The notes under the pieces: generated by a model
Told to the model about the DNA's origin: nothing
Databases searched by the model: none
The model's input: only the letters and a program-made list of their open reading frames with translations
NCBI GenBank assembly: GCA_963691655.1
Contig: OY829328.1
Span: 11,238,704 to 11,302,703 of the forward strand
Length of the DNA stretch: 64,000 nt
Origin: Toxonevra muliebris
Taxonomy: Eukaryota > Arthropoda > Insecta > Diptera > Pallopteridae
Reading direction: 5' to 3'
In this document: in pieces, positions 24,650 to 36,128 of the stretch
Layout: each line of letters opens with the position of its first letter
How positions within the stretch are numbered: the first letter of the stretch is position 1
Position numbers and translations under genes: made by a program

Positions 24650-26390
24650 GTGCACTAGTGAAAATTCATTAAAACTTTGCTGGAATTTAATAAAAAACAT
24701 AGCAAAGGGCGATAAAAATGTCATAATTTCTACCGAATCTTTTACATATACAAAATACCTTTCTGCTTTTTATTCGCAACTGGTGTTTTTCGTTCGATTT
24801 TGTTCCACAGTATTACCGACTTCAAAGCGTGTGGTAAAGTGAAATTTGTTTTATGAAAAATTAAGTATTTCGAAACTTATGAGAGCAAAAGGATTCAATC
24901 TGAAATGCTAGTGGATTGCTTTGAAATTTCAAAGAAATTAAATTTTTTTTTTATGAGACTATGAAAATTAAATCTAGAGGTTAATTTTCAAAGTCATGAC
25001 TTAAGTTCATGTCAATTTCGTTATTTGAAGTTATATATAAACAGGCTTAATGAACAAATGTAGTCATCACAACAACAATGTATATAGAGACGGGCAAATC
25101 AGACGGCCGTTTCGGAATCCGCCACAATTCCTCATCAGTGATCTTAGTGATAGTTTTTAACCTTTCAATATCCTATATAAGCTACTAATATTTGAAATCA
25201 TAACCCAGAATTACGGATTTGATTCCAAATATCTTCACTGAATAGAGATATTGAAAGAATAAATAAATAAATAAATAAATTCAAACCGAACAACAGTTCA
25301 GTGGTATTCACAGTTCCAATGTTGAAATGAAATGCACACGTTTACAATGCTACGTTGAAATGCTTAATTAACTACCTACATAAAAGGAATATTTATCACT
25401 ACAGTTCTCGAGACATTCGAGCAAATGTTTTTCGCTTTAAAATTTCTGTTGGCAAAAAATAAGAAGAAAATGTGTAAAAGCTGATAGCTTTTTGTGGCTT
25501 TAACATTGTTACCGCTAAAACAAAATTGTTGCTTTCAACACAGAATAACAAGATTTTCCTATAGAAATACACAGACGCACACACACACACACACCAAAAG
25601 TCACACTCTTTTCACATGGTTACGATTTAAGTTTTGTATTTGTTTTATTTTATATATTTTTTTTTTTATAAATAAAAAATACAATCTGTATACGTGCGCG
25701 TATAATCCAAAGGATTCGCTTGCACTCTCTTTCTGTTTTACCCTTGAAAGAAATCGTACATAGTAAAAGCGATGATGTAGCATAAATGGGGAGAAAAACA
25801 TTGTATCTACATTGTACACAAAACATGTAAGGCGTGTACTATTAGAGGTTTACAGTTGTTGTTGTAGCTTTTGTCATCGGCTATTGTACCACAGAGGGAA
25901 GATATGTACACTGAGGTATTATAGTCGTAGTTTTGCTTAGTTTGTTTTGTTTGTCTTGCAATCAGATGATGAACTCGTAATAGTTTTATAAATAGAAAGT
26001 AATAAAAAGCAGCTATATGCATATGTACAAAGAAGACCGCTATTAAATTTGAAATGCATGAAAATTGTATTTAAAATAAGAATGTACAACATTTGGCTTA
26101 TTCTCCCCACACATCCACACAACAGATTTTACTAACTGATATTCAAATTTTATTGCGAATGCAAATAAAACTACTAGGGATTGTGTAGGTGGTATGTGTG
26201 TATATATGCGTGTGAAGCAGAAATGCATAGACTAAACATGTGTTATGGCATAAGCTTAAATCGTATGTTGTTGGTTGTGTTGGAATATCTGTCTGAATGC
26301 CTATGGCGAAAATCCTGATTTCCTTTATTGTGTATGAGTAAGGTTCAAGCACTCAAAGAAAAAATGTTTGTTAAATCAAAAGAAATAAAA
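24650..26390. other. No supported gene; simple repeats
   Basis: AT-rich DNA with an (AAAT)n run at about 25258-25281 and a (CA)n run at about 25572-25593. The several 60-90 codon ORFs overlap these repeats on both strands and look like chance. Confidence 0.5.
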
Positions 26391-26394
26391 GCCA

Positions 26395-26514
26395 GGGGTC
26401 GAATCGTCTGATCCGTGAACGTACAACTCGTCACGTAAAAGCGAGTATTTTGCATGTATTTTTGAGAACATTACGTGACGAGTACTACGTTCACGGATCA
26501 GACGATTCGGCCCC
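26395..26514. repeat. 120 bp near-perfect palindrome (hairpin MITE)
   Basis: Two arms of 44 bp start GGGG(T/C)CGAATCGTCTG and end ACTCGTCACGTAA. They pair with only a few mismatches around a ~30 bp loop. The arms are much richer in GC than the surroundings. No coding potential. Confidence 0.75.
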
Positions 26515-26720
26515 AGTATTTTACGTAACGTTTTCGATATCGAAAAACTCGCATTTCGAAAATGCAAGCCATGCCATAATTGTGCGATTTTGCAGCACTG
26601 AACGAAATTAACTTCAGTTCTACTTGAAAAATTTGTTTACCAAAGAGGAAGAGAGAAAGTTCAAAAGGCTTCTCAATTTCCACTTACTGATATTGGGTCT
26701 CTCATTTGTTTTAATTATAG

Positions 26721-28340
26721 CAGTAGGTAGGTAAGTAGAGTGGCTAGAGCGCGGTTTTGATACCATAACCTCATTTGTTAATGGGTGCTTGCTCTTTGTT
26801 GTCTAGAGCCAGTTCGTGAGGTTAAGAAATTGGAGGAGTTTTCCAATTTAGGTTTTGGAGATCTTGGTTATGTTGTCTAGAAAAGGTTAGTGGAGTGATT
26901 TTAGTCTGGTCCTCGCAAGAGCCGGGCAATGACAGAGAAAGTCGGTTTGAGTTTCTCTTTCTTCAAGGTTATTGTAGCTTCTGCAGTGCATCTTGTGTGA
27001 GATGCGGAGTCTGACCGCATGATCCCCTATTGCCCTATGTCCCGTCAGTACTGCAGTCAGTCTGGCTACATCAGATCGAGTGTGTCAAAGAAGGTCCCTG
27101 GCAGTGCTGTCGCTGTCACTTCAATTGAACTTTTTTACATCACTTTCAAGCCTGACACTTCGACACTTCCTCTTTCACAAAACCACAGCGGTTTTCCAGT
27201 TTCAATGAAAACCTAAAATCGATCAAAAAAAATCTAAGTATGCTCATCTCTGTAATATACTACGACTGTAGCCAGATTGGTGTGTTTGAATTTATATTCC
27301 ATATAAAAAGTAAAAAGATATCTTTAGTACATTTTGAGACCTTTTGTGGTTATTTAAATACCTATGTAGCAACACTGATGACGGACTGTCGTATAATTTA
27401 TTAGAATTTGGCAGAAAATGAAGAGGTAGATGATTTTGAAGGAGAGTGGAGAATTTCATTTCCAAATGATTTTATTCAAAAAGGCAACAGTTTCGAAGAA
27501 TTTTGCCATTTTGTTTTTGTCGTTAAAACAAATTATGTATCCTCATTCAAAAAGTTTTGTCGGAGTCTTATTGTGTCTGCCACACAATAGCTCTCCACCA
27601 AAAGTTTTTTTTTTCACAAACTAAGCACAAAACCAGATAAATTTTGAAAATATGTCATTTTCTTATTCGATTTTTTAAGAATTTCACATCTCAAAAAAAT
27701 TTCAAAACGACAGCTCTGGTCCCTGGTTCTGCTATGGTTGAATTTTGGCCATGTTTTCTTGGTTGCATCGCTTGTGGAAAGGCTTTTCCTTCTGCTATCT
27801 GCGAGAGTAAGGAAGTAAGAGAGTATATCAGCCTTGATTTTATTCAGGGGGATTTCTACAGATTACGCCTGAGTTAAATCCAGAGCTGATCCTCGCCTCA
27901 CTAATTCATCGGCCTATTCAATGCTTTCGAGGTTCCTGTAACCAAGAACCCAAATAAGACCAATGTCCAGCGTATGACTTATGGTGGCGAGTAACTCCTT
28001 GCAGTGGCTAACCCAAGTAGAAGATATTATGTCTGAGCCTAGAAGCTTAATTGGCGCTGTCTGTAAAGAAAACTACTTTAGCCATCCTTTAAATTTTGGT
28101 CAGTGCTTTGCAGGCTTCACTGATCTTCAGAGGTTCGGCGGGGAAACACTGGCTTCATTCGGGAGTCTAATAGATTCAGCAATATTGAGGAGTTCGGGAA
28201 TCTACCCGCACCGACCCCGCAGTTCATCTTTGACCCGTCGGTGTAGAGTTCTTTCTTAAGACCAGGTGTCACGCGTTTTCTTCTCCTTTCTACTCTTGTT
28301 GGAAACAAGGTGTCAAAGCCCTTCATTAAGTTTAATTTGG
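26721..28340 (-). pseudogene. LINE 3' half (RNase H and C-terminal zinc-knuckle region), interrupted by a hAT-type element
   Basis: On the minus strand, 28340-27727 encodes an RNase H start (LYTDGSKMNCGVGAG) and further RNase H-like sequence. After the insertion at 27718-27102, the reading continues as LTAVLTGHRAIGDHAVRLRI and a degenerate Cys/His knuckle (C-x-S...FLCHCPAL). This C-terminal motif is typical of Jockey-type LINEs. Stops and frameshifts show it is dead. Confidence 0.7.
27102..27718. mobile_element. 617 bp hAT-type non-autonomous element inserted in a LINE
   Basis: An exact 8 bp target duplication, GTCCCTGG, lies at 27094-27101 and 27719-27726. The element begins CAGTGCTGTCG and ends CGACAGCTCTG, giving an 11 bp terminal repeat with one mismatch. 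An 8 bp duplication plus CAG... termini is the hAT signature. The short internal ORFs show no transposase motif. The insertion splits the minus-strand LINE, so it is younger than that LINE copy. Confidence 0.8.
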
Positions 28341-28435
28341 CTATCTACATGATCAGTATTATGCCCGTTTGTATATTCGGTTCTTGTGATAGAATTCTGC
28401 TGTGCCCGTAGTTTTTCTATTTCTCTGAGTCTGAC

Positions 28436-28479
28436 CGCGCTAGTATACTACTTACTAGACTATAGAGGTCGTCGACATA
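28436..28479 (-). repeat. SINE-head fragment beside the mariner insertion
   Basis: The minus strand reads TATAGTCTAGTAAGTAGTAT, similar to the A-box half of the tRNA-Glu-like head at 18677-18650. Mariner is inserted right beside it, and no B box was recognised beyond the insertion. Confidence 0.35.
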
Positions 28480-29318
28480 CCACCTTGATCAAAAAGTTAC
28501 CGGAATAACCACCGTGTGGCGCTCCCATCGTTCCGATTTGAGTTCTGTTGTTGATATTCCCTCTCAGCCTAGAGTACATCTATCTCTGTGTTGGTGATTT
28601 TTTACAATTTTATTAAATTATAGTGTATTAAGTTTTACGTAAAAAACGGATTTAATGGTGCGCGAACATTGGAAATGTTGGAAAAGTGTTTCGGCAACGA
28701 TTCTCTAAAGAAAACGGTCGTTTACCAGTGGCACGAGTGGTTCAAAAGTGGTCGTGAGTCAATCGAAGATGATGAACGCAGTGGCAGATCATCGACATCG
28801 AAAACCGATGAAAACGTTGATAAAGTAAAATAAATTTTGGTCAATAACCGCAAATTAACCATCAGAGAGTATTATTTGGGCGTTATGAGGCGTTTGCGTG
28901 AAGCAATTAGCCGAAAGATACCAGAATTGTGGACAGAAAACTCATGGATTTTGCACCATGACAACGCACTGTCGCACAGTGCCATCATTATTCGTAATTT
29001 TTTTACGAAAAATGCAACAAAAACCAACCAACAGCCACCGAATTCACCTGATTTGACTTCCTGTGACTTCTTTCTGTTCAATTGAGCTAAAAAACCATTA
29101 CGGGGAACGCGTTTCAGCAGCCAAGAGGAAGTAATGGAAAGCACTGATGGACATACCGAAAACCGAATATAAAAAGTGTTTCGGGATGGGATCAAGCGCT
29201 GGCATAAGTGTGTTGCAGTCGATGGGGATTACTTTGAAGGGGGCAATATAGATTTAGATGAATAAACTTGTATTTTTAATTTTCTGAAAAAATTCCGGGA
29301 ACTTTTTGATCAAAGTGG
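28480..29318 (+). mobile_element. Internally deleted mariner element
   Basis: Terminal repeats starting CCACCTTGATCAAAAAGTTA (left) and, in reverse complement, CCACTTTGATCAAAAAGTTC (right) are each flanked by TA. At 839 bp it is much shorter than the ~1.3 kb of intact mariners. Translation gives the HTH part (LEMLEKCFGNDSLKKTVVYQ then WHEWFKSGRESIEDDERSGR) up to LTIRE. It then jumps to EYYLGVMRRLREAISRK, with the second catalytic Asp in LHHDNA and the third in NSPDLTSCDFFLFN. The segment with the first Asp is deleted, and in-frame stops occur at 28830 and 29083. The REYYLGVMRRLREAI motif suggests an irritans-type mariner. It cannot make transposase. Confidence 0.9.
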
Positions 29319-29658
29319 TATGTCGTAGCAACTACTTGGACTGGTGCTCTAGTGAAAGTTCGGGTATTTCAATCAAATGTGAATGCCACTGAATTATAAT
29401 CCGAATATTCTGGCCTAACACAATATTCAATGAGCTATTGCTCCGTAAAACAAGTAAGTAAGGAGCTTCTAGAAGTCCGGATAAGCAGACGGTAGTGGAA
29501 TTGTATAAGCCACGCTATCCGTAAATATAACGGTAATATTGCGTTATAGAGTGGAGCCTTGGCGGTGTAAGAGGCACGCTTTCTGGCAAACACTGGTCGG
29601 GCTACATGCAATAGCTAGAAGGCGCTAAAAGGAAATTATGAAAAAGCACAACAGGTTT

Positions 29659-29780
29659 AAAAAAATCTTGTTATTTAAATAGTTGCCTTTTGAAAGCTAT
29701 TACTCTGTTCAAATGAGGAATATTTTTTGAACAGAGTAAAAGCTTTCAAAAGATAACTATTTAAATAACAAGATTTTTTT
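29659..29780. repeat. 122 bp hairpin with 55 bp arms
   Basis: Arms 29659-29713 and 29726-29780 are reverse complements at about 52 of 55 positions (AAAAAAATCTTGTTATTTAA at the outer end) around a 12-base loop. This could be a foldback MITE. If transcribed, it would form a long, nearly perfect stem. No family known to me. Confidence 0.8.
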
Positions 29781-29789
29781 ATGAAAAAA

Positions 29790-31090
29790 AATCGTAAGAT
29801 TTTTATATAAATATTTTTTGCTTGCATTTATATAATTGCACTTTTTTTTACTGTCATTTACTGTTGTGTGTAGGTATGTGATTTTAAGTGTGAGAGTGTG
29901 TAAGTTTTTACTTGTAGATTATTTCAACATAGCACTGCACTATTTTGCTTCAAGCTGCAAATCTTTTATTTTGATTTTTTATAGCTCTGCAGCATGTTGT
30001 TGGTTTTTGTACATACATTCATACTTATACTTTGTTTTTTCTGAATATCCCTTATTTTTTCGCTAGCTTTTATAGTTAAAAAAGTTAATTGAGTTTTTAT
30101 GTAGTTGAAGTTAAAATAAAAAATGTATAAGAGAAATATTTACATGTAAAGTAGTTGAAAATGTATGGTTTAAAATGCATTGTTCTCGAAAAATTATAAA
30201 TGATTTTCTTTTTGCATTTTTATTTTGGTTTTTATAAAAAGTATTATATTTGTTTTGCTATTTTTTTGTACGCTTGAAGCCTAAAGCATTTAAGCCACGT
30301 AGTAGGATATGGTCACACATGAGGGAAATGAAAAATGCAAAAGTTCACTTGATGTATAAAGTTTATTTAGTAGCTATATTTTTTGTTCGCTTTATATAAA
30401 TATTTATTTGTAGTTTTTATTTTAAAGTTTACACACATAAGTACTGTATTACAATTTATTCATTCATACCAATAGTGTAATGAAAACGCATTTACTTATG
30501 TAGAGTTTAATTTAATATCTACAAATGTAAACTACAAACATTTTCTTATACATACTCGTGTGTGTATATGAAAAATTATTAGAGGTACATACTACGTAAT
30601 GAGAAATTAATTGGTATTGTTGCTTTGAATAGAATATTTACTTGTGCATTTATGGCATTACTATGTTTCCAACTATAATAATATTCAAATCCTTTAGTTC
30701 AATATTAATTTGCATATATTCTACTTACCACACCTATTTAACACAATATTCAGTAATTGAAAATGCATTTAAAGTGAATTGTATACATTCATACATATTT
30801 AGAATGTACATGCAAATGCTCACACATTACCCAACGGGGAAAAGAAGAACTCTGGTTCCCTTAAGTTGCGCTTACAAGACAACAAAGGGGGCTGCATCTC
30901 GTTACTTAAATTATGTTTTTAGTTTTATGCTGGCTGAGTGCTTCTAAGTTAAAACTAGAGGAATCTCAAAATTTCAATTTACCACACACCTGCTGTAACC
31001 AGATTTATTTAAAAACGTCAGTAATGTATAAAAAGTAATGTATAAAAGATAAATGACCACTGTATCCTATATATATTTGGTAACTATAAC
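29790..31090. other. No supported gene
   Basis: AT-rich DNA. A GGTCACAC word resembling the core of Drosophila promoter motif 1 occurs at about 30309 but has no gene beside it. Confidence 0.5.
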
Positions 31091-31099
31091 AAGAGTAGA

Positions 31100-31450
31100 T
31101 ACGCATTCTGCATTGGTCTCAACAAAAACAGTTTGCGTATATTAGCTGGTATTCTGACTGAGCTTTGCGGGCTCAGAGAACACCTTTGCAAAATAGGAGT
31201 TGAGGAAAGCTCAATATGTAAGTTTTGTAATGAGGAAGATGAATCATCAAAACATATTTTAGCCCAGTGTGGAGCACTGATCCACAAAAGAATGAAATGT
31301 CTGGGTATGTACCAAGTGCTCAGTACAGAACTAGCACCCATAGATCCGAGCGGAATACTCAAATTCTTGAAGGAGACTGGACTGGCAGATCAGACTAGAT
31401 AGAGAAGAGGGATGTACAATAGATCTTATAGATCTCTAATACAATAGACA
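31100..31450 (+). pseudogene. LINE 3' end (C-terminal zinc-knuckle fragment)
   Basis: The plus strand encodes NSLRILAGILTELCGLREHL then SSICKFCNEEDESSKHILAQ and CGAL, a C-x2-C-x(n)-H-x4-C knuckle found at the C-terminus of Jockey-type LINE ORF2. The frame stops at 31399-31401 (TAG), followed by a short 3' UTR-like stretch. Everything upstream of the last ~90 codons is missing, as expected of a 5'-truncated insertion. Confidence 0.75.
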
Positions 31451-31643
31451 ATCATATATATATTTTACAATAATACAGCTTTCATTTAATAGTACAATTT
31501 TTCAGTTATAAATTAATGACTTTAGCTTTAATAAGGACTTTTCTTTAATGCTTTGTTTTCACAAATTTTGTGAAATTTGTTTTTTGAACCAAAAATAACT
31601 GTGACTATACGACCGTTGTTATTTTCCCATTCGTATTTGTACG

Positions 31644-31770
31644 TATCGATAAAGAAAACCTTTATCAGCATAATCAGCTGTTTGTTTTAAACGACGAATC
31701 TAAAATGGCAGCACAAATAGCCACTGAAATGGTTGGTCATTCCAGTGACCAGTGCGCATTTAATGGTTAA
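31644..31770 (+). promoter_or_regulatory. Orphan DRE plus E-box block with a 21-codon ORF
   Basis: A perfect DRE, TATCGATA (31644-31651), is followed by ATCAGCTG (31673-31680) and then an ATG in ATCTAAAATGG (31705). That ATG opens a 21-codon ORF (MAAQIATEMVGHSSDQCAFN) ending at TAA, 31768-31770. DRE plus CAGCTG is typical of promoters of broadly expressed fly genes. No downstream gene was found, so this may be the promoter of an unrecognised transcript or a dead promoter. Confidence 0.35.
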
Positions 31771-31774
31771 AACT

Positions 31775-34180
31775 GTGGAAATAGAATTTACAAACTGTAA
31801 AAAAAAATCGTCTTTTTGGATTCAATGATCAAGATTCTACTAAGAATGATATATTTGGCCAATGTGGTTCATACCATAATGAGCAATAGTCTCAGGTCAA
31901 GTTCATGCGGATCCGGAGAGCCATACATATCACATTAGACTCGACCGTAGGATTTACCTATGCCCTGCTGCTCTGACATGATTAAAACTAATGTTAGTTT
32001 AATAAAAATACTGTTTAACACTTTATTTATGCTCCTTTAATTGTTGTGCCATTGGGTATTGCGATTATTGTGTACAAAGTCTTAAAGCCACTTTGCAATT
32101 TGATATGCTATTACTGCGTATAAGTATGTATTTGTGGTATGCACAATATACGAATACGGAATTTGATCGTTATCGCAAACGGCATTATGGTCGTTGTATC
32201 TATAATGATTTGTTATTGTAAACAATTGTTTACGTTATTGCCAAGTAGCAAAGTAAAGCATTTACAATGATTTGCTATTGTAAATAATTGCATAGCTTTG
32301 TTATAATATTTTCTTTGTATTTGTACCAACATATAGATATGAAACATATTTGAATGTATTTGCATATACATGAAGAATATCGGATAGATTTTCATCATTT
32401 TCTAGAACTAGAACCAATCTTATTTTTCAATTTATCTTATCTCTTGTCATCATTTGCCATAATGCTGATTTTCGATACCAAATTTTGTCTTGATGGGATT
32501 GTGTAATTGGTTCAAACACTGAAATATTGTAAAATTCATTTCCAGAATTTTTAATGTATTCTTGGTCATTTCTGCTTTTGTTTTCTCTGCTCTTTTTTTT
32601 TTTCTTAAATTTTTTTGTATTCATTTTATGCAATCATTTACGCTCATAAACTCTTATGTAGTTACATGAAATTGAAAAATGGAAAAATTCCTTATTACTT
32701 GCCTATACAAACATTGAAATGATGAATTTCACTTACTGTACCAAGTCATCAGTATTTTTTGGATCACTTTTTCAAACATATGTTTATGGTTGAGTTTCAA
32801 TTATGCTCACAGCCTAAAATAATAATTTTCCAATACAAAATAAGTTCAAAAAATGTATATGTATATAAAGGTAGGCAAGTAGGTGGCTGGATGCCTGGGT
32901 GCTTGAGCAACCACTCGAATGGGTAGTAGTAAGCACTTTTGCGTAAATTTGCTAAAACTAAACTTTACTATATAACCTCAAAATTTAAAATCTCCATTAG
33001 GTGAAATGAAAATATTTACACATGTGCGTGTATTTTTCTATAGAGTGGTATTATAGTAGCTATACTTTTTAGATAGATAGGTACATGCATACATATGTAT
33101 GCCTGCATATAAGTGTATGTGAATATATATACATATATCACCACAAGAACTCGTTAATGGTGTGAAATTTTCGAGCCTAAATAAATATTTTGTTTGTGTG
33201 CAACTCTTAACGTTAAATTGGAATCCTTTATGTGGTGAGCCAACATCATTTTCGTAAATAACATACTAGAAAGCACAATATCAAGCGAACGAACAAGCAA
33301 ACAAGCGAACAAGCAAGTACGAACGCTCGCTTTCATCCTTATTTACCAATTTAAACTTTTGCAAAATTTGTGCATACACATGTGTATACATATATATCTA
33401 TACTGCGTAACGACTATGTGTATGTATTAATGTGTGTGGGTGGAAAAGTTTAGGTCTATAATTTTGTCCATTACCGCAATGTACTGGCAACAAATGGGTA
33501 TCGTAGCCGCAAAAACAAAATTTTACATAGTCTCCTTTAAATGTATGCGCACATATACACACATACACAGATTCCCATACTGTCAAATAACCAGCAGCTT
33601 GTACGTATATGTGTTTGTATACGTATGTGGAATGTTTCAATTAATTCTTCAAGATTAATAGTTAGGACACAATTTTCATAGTTTGAGTAATGAAAAACAA
33701 ACTCAAGCTCTTATACACACACACGTACACTCATGCATGCTACTACAAGTTTCTAAGTAGGCGCCCTTTTTTTAATTTTGTGCAATCTCGAAAACTTTGT
33801 TGCCTTTTGAACTTTTTGATTCCTTTTTTTTACTTAACGTTTATGCTGAAATTTGTTAAGTACTTTTTATTTTGCTGGGTTAAGAACATTTTAGAAATAC
33901 ATATATGCTAGTTAGTTTTTCTTGTAAGTTTGTGTGTGTATAATGTGAAGTATTTATAGTTTGCACAGTTTTTAAGTAATAACAAAAACTTTTTTACAAA
34001 AGCACTTAAGAGGGTAGCAATGCGGTCAAGTCAAATTACTTTTGAATTAATTTTGCAGTTTTTATGAGTTTTCATTTTGAAATTGGTCAGAATTGACATT
34101 TTCGGAAACCAAATGAACTGTATTCGAGAGACTTTCGTTACCTACTTTCTAGGGAGTGAAACCTTTGTTGATTATAGTCC
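31775..34180. other. No supported gene
   Basis: AT-rich DNA with CATACATA/GTATGTAT simple repeats around 33040-33160 and 33390-33640. These generate overlapping ORFs on both strands without any domain. Confidence 0.5.
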
Positions 34181-34189
34181 TTGTTGGCT

Positions 34190-35785
34190 GACCACTGTTT
34201 CAGTAAATCCTACTCATTTCTTATGACCAACACTCAACTCCTTCAAATCTGCCGGGCCAAATGGAATCATTCCCGTGGATATTCAAAATGGGATTGAATG
34301 CGTTACTCCTTGGCTATTACAAATTTATAATATTTACCTAAATTTATCGTACATTGCCAAAAACTGGAGAAATGCTCGTGTAGTCTTTATACTTAAGCGG
34401 GGAAAGCGTCTCATACCGAACTCAAGAACATAAAAATTTTGAAAGAGTTCTTGATACTCATATACCAGAAGTTCTTTTAATTCTACTTTTATATCCAGAT
34501 CGCAACAGGGAAGTATGTGTAAACAGCGCTTCACGTGCTCATTGAGAAATTGCTCTCTAATAAGAAGTATACGTTTGCAGGGTTTCTCGGTATCGAGGGG
34601 CCATTCAACAACGTCTGCCCGGACACGGTCGTTAATATTTTATTAAATCTTATCCTTGGTTTTAATCTGGTTAGATTTATAGGACACTACTTAAAACACA
34701 TATCATCGGCTTCTCTACAGGAAATGTTAACGTCAAAAAGATTTTAAAAGAGCCACACCATAAGGTTAAATCACTTACTTAGTATTCTATCCCACTGAAG
34801 TTATGCCCTTCACTGAGGAGAACAAAATACATAAAACTGCCCTACCCAAAAATAATGGTACCTCGTTAAATATCTGGGACTAATCTTTGATTCGAAACTT
34901 CAAGGAAAAGCTAACATAGCAGAAAGACTGTGAAAAGCCTCTTTCGCTCTTTACCTTTATAAGAGAGCCTTTAAAGTAAGATGAGGACTCAGCACATCAG
35001 TGATTGAACCGAATTTTCTTAATGGCTCCGTCTCCTGGTACTGCAAAGGTGGTTAACATGAAACTAGTGGATGAGGTCAAAAGAACTGAACCATCATATT
35101 GATTACTTGGGTTTCCGTACTGCCTCTATGAAAGTTCTCTTTGGAATATGTCACGGAATGACGACTACACTTCTGGCTAAGCAACATGCTGAGCCCTCTG
35201 CTGCCAGACTCAGTGCCATATCTTACTGAAGTTGGACGGACCTGGGGCCTAAGATTCTAATTCAAGATATGACTGTGCGGACAATCATGGATGACATTAG
35301 CTCTACTCTGCACCAGGGGATAAAATCTGTTGCAGAAATTTCTCTAGCACGTTTGGTCTCAAAATCTCTTTCCATCTGCCTGACCTATGCAGCATTTTTT
35401 CGGAAGTGTTGTTCTTCTCAAGTCTTTCAAATTTACCAGCAAGCAAAACTTCCTTGTGAAAGCAAGAAGATCCTGGGTAGTAGAGTGTGCTTGTAGTATT
35501 ACCAGATTAACCTGGGCCACCATAAACAGAATACACACAGAGATATGCTGCTGCACGCTTAGGGCTGTCATTCATGACTTCTGTCCGGCTTGTGGCGCTC
35601 TGGGTAGGCGGATACTAAAACTCTTAATCTCCCTTGCCTTTACTAGTCTATTCCCCTATAAATATTAGGGGCATAGCTAATAATCATAACGTAATACTCG
35701 TAACAAGTTTAGTGGTATGACAATGAACCAGTAAGTGTGTTTTCACAGAAGACTGCCACTTTGGCCTAACTCAGCCTAACCTTCG
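34190..35785 (+). pseudogene. Degenerate LINE (reverse transcriptase and 3' end)
   Basis: The plus strand reads SAGPNGIIPVDIQNGIECVT, then SYIAKNWRNARVVFIL and a decayed block ending GFLGIEGPFNNV. These correspond to the RT motifs SAGPDGI-P, W-x-x-(A/T)RVVFIPK and FLDIEGAFNNV. After a frame-shattered middle, the 3' end runs to a GCCTAACTCAGCCTAACC tract near 35780. The YADD region is not recognisable. The element is inactive. Confidence 0.7.
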
Positions 35786-36109
35786 ACAGAAAACTGTGCC
35801 ATGAATAAAATAGAGAGTGCATGGATAGGATTAGTCTAAAAAATATTTAAACTGAAAGCATATATTTATTTTTAAATGAATGTAAATCTTTGTTCTGAGA
35901 GATAGGTGAAAGATCATGCTCTCGAGTGATGAAAGTCTTGTACGCTGCCTCAAGATGAATGACGTGGCTTACTTTATTTTTGCTTTAACATGATTTAGAT
36001 TTTTTTTATCCAATTTTTATTTATTTTTTTTTTATTCAAAAAGTAAATTCAGATACATAATACAAAAATAATACATTTAAAATGAGCATGTGTCGAGTAC
36101 TATTTTGTG

Positions 36110-36115
36110 TTTATT
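36110..36115 (-). terminator. Poly(A) signal of the secreted-protein gene
   Basis: TTTATT on the plus strand reads AATAAA on the minus strand, 13 bases past the TAA stop at 36131-36129. It is the nearest canonical signal, though the short 3' UTR means a more distal site (AT-rich DNA towards 36035) cannot be excluded. Confidence 0.45.
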
Positions 36116-36128
36116 GTTAAATTCTAAC

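Noticed and set aside
25494..26352. Cluster of 60-90 codon ORFs on both strands
   Set aside because: They overlap each other across CA, TA and T-rich simple sequence and share no domain or splice support.
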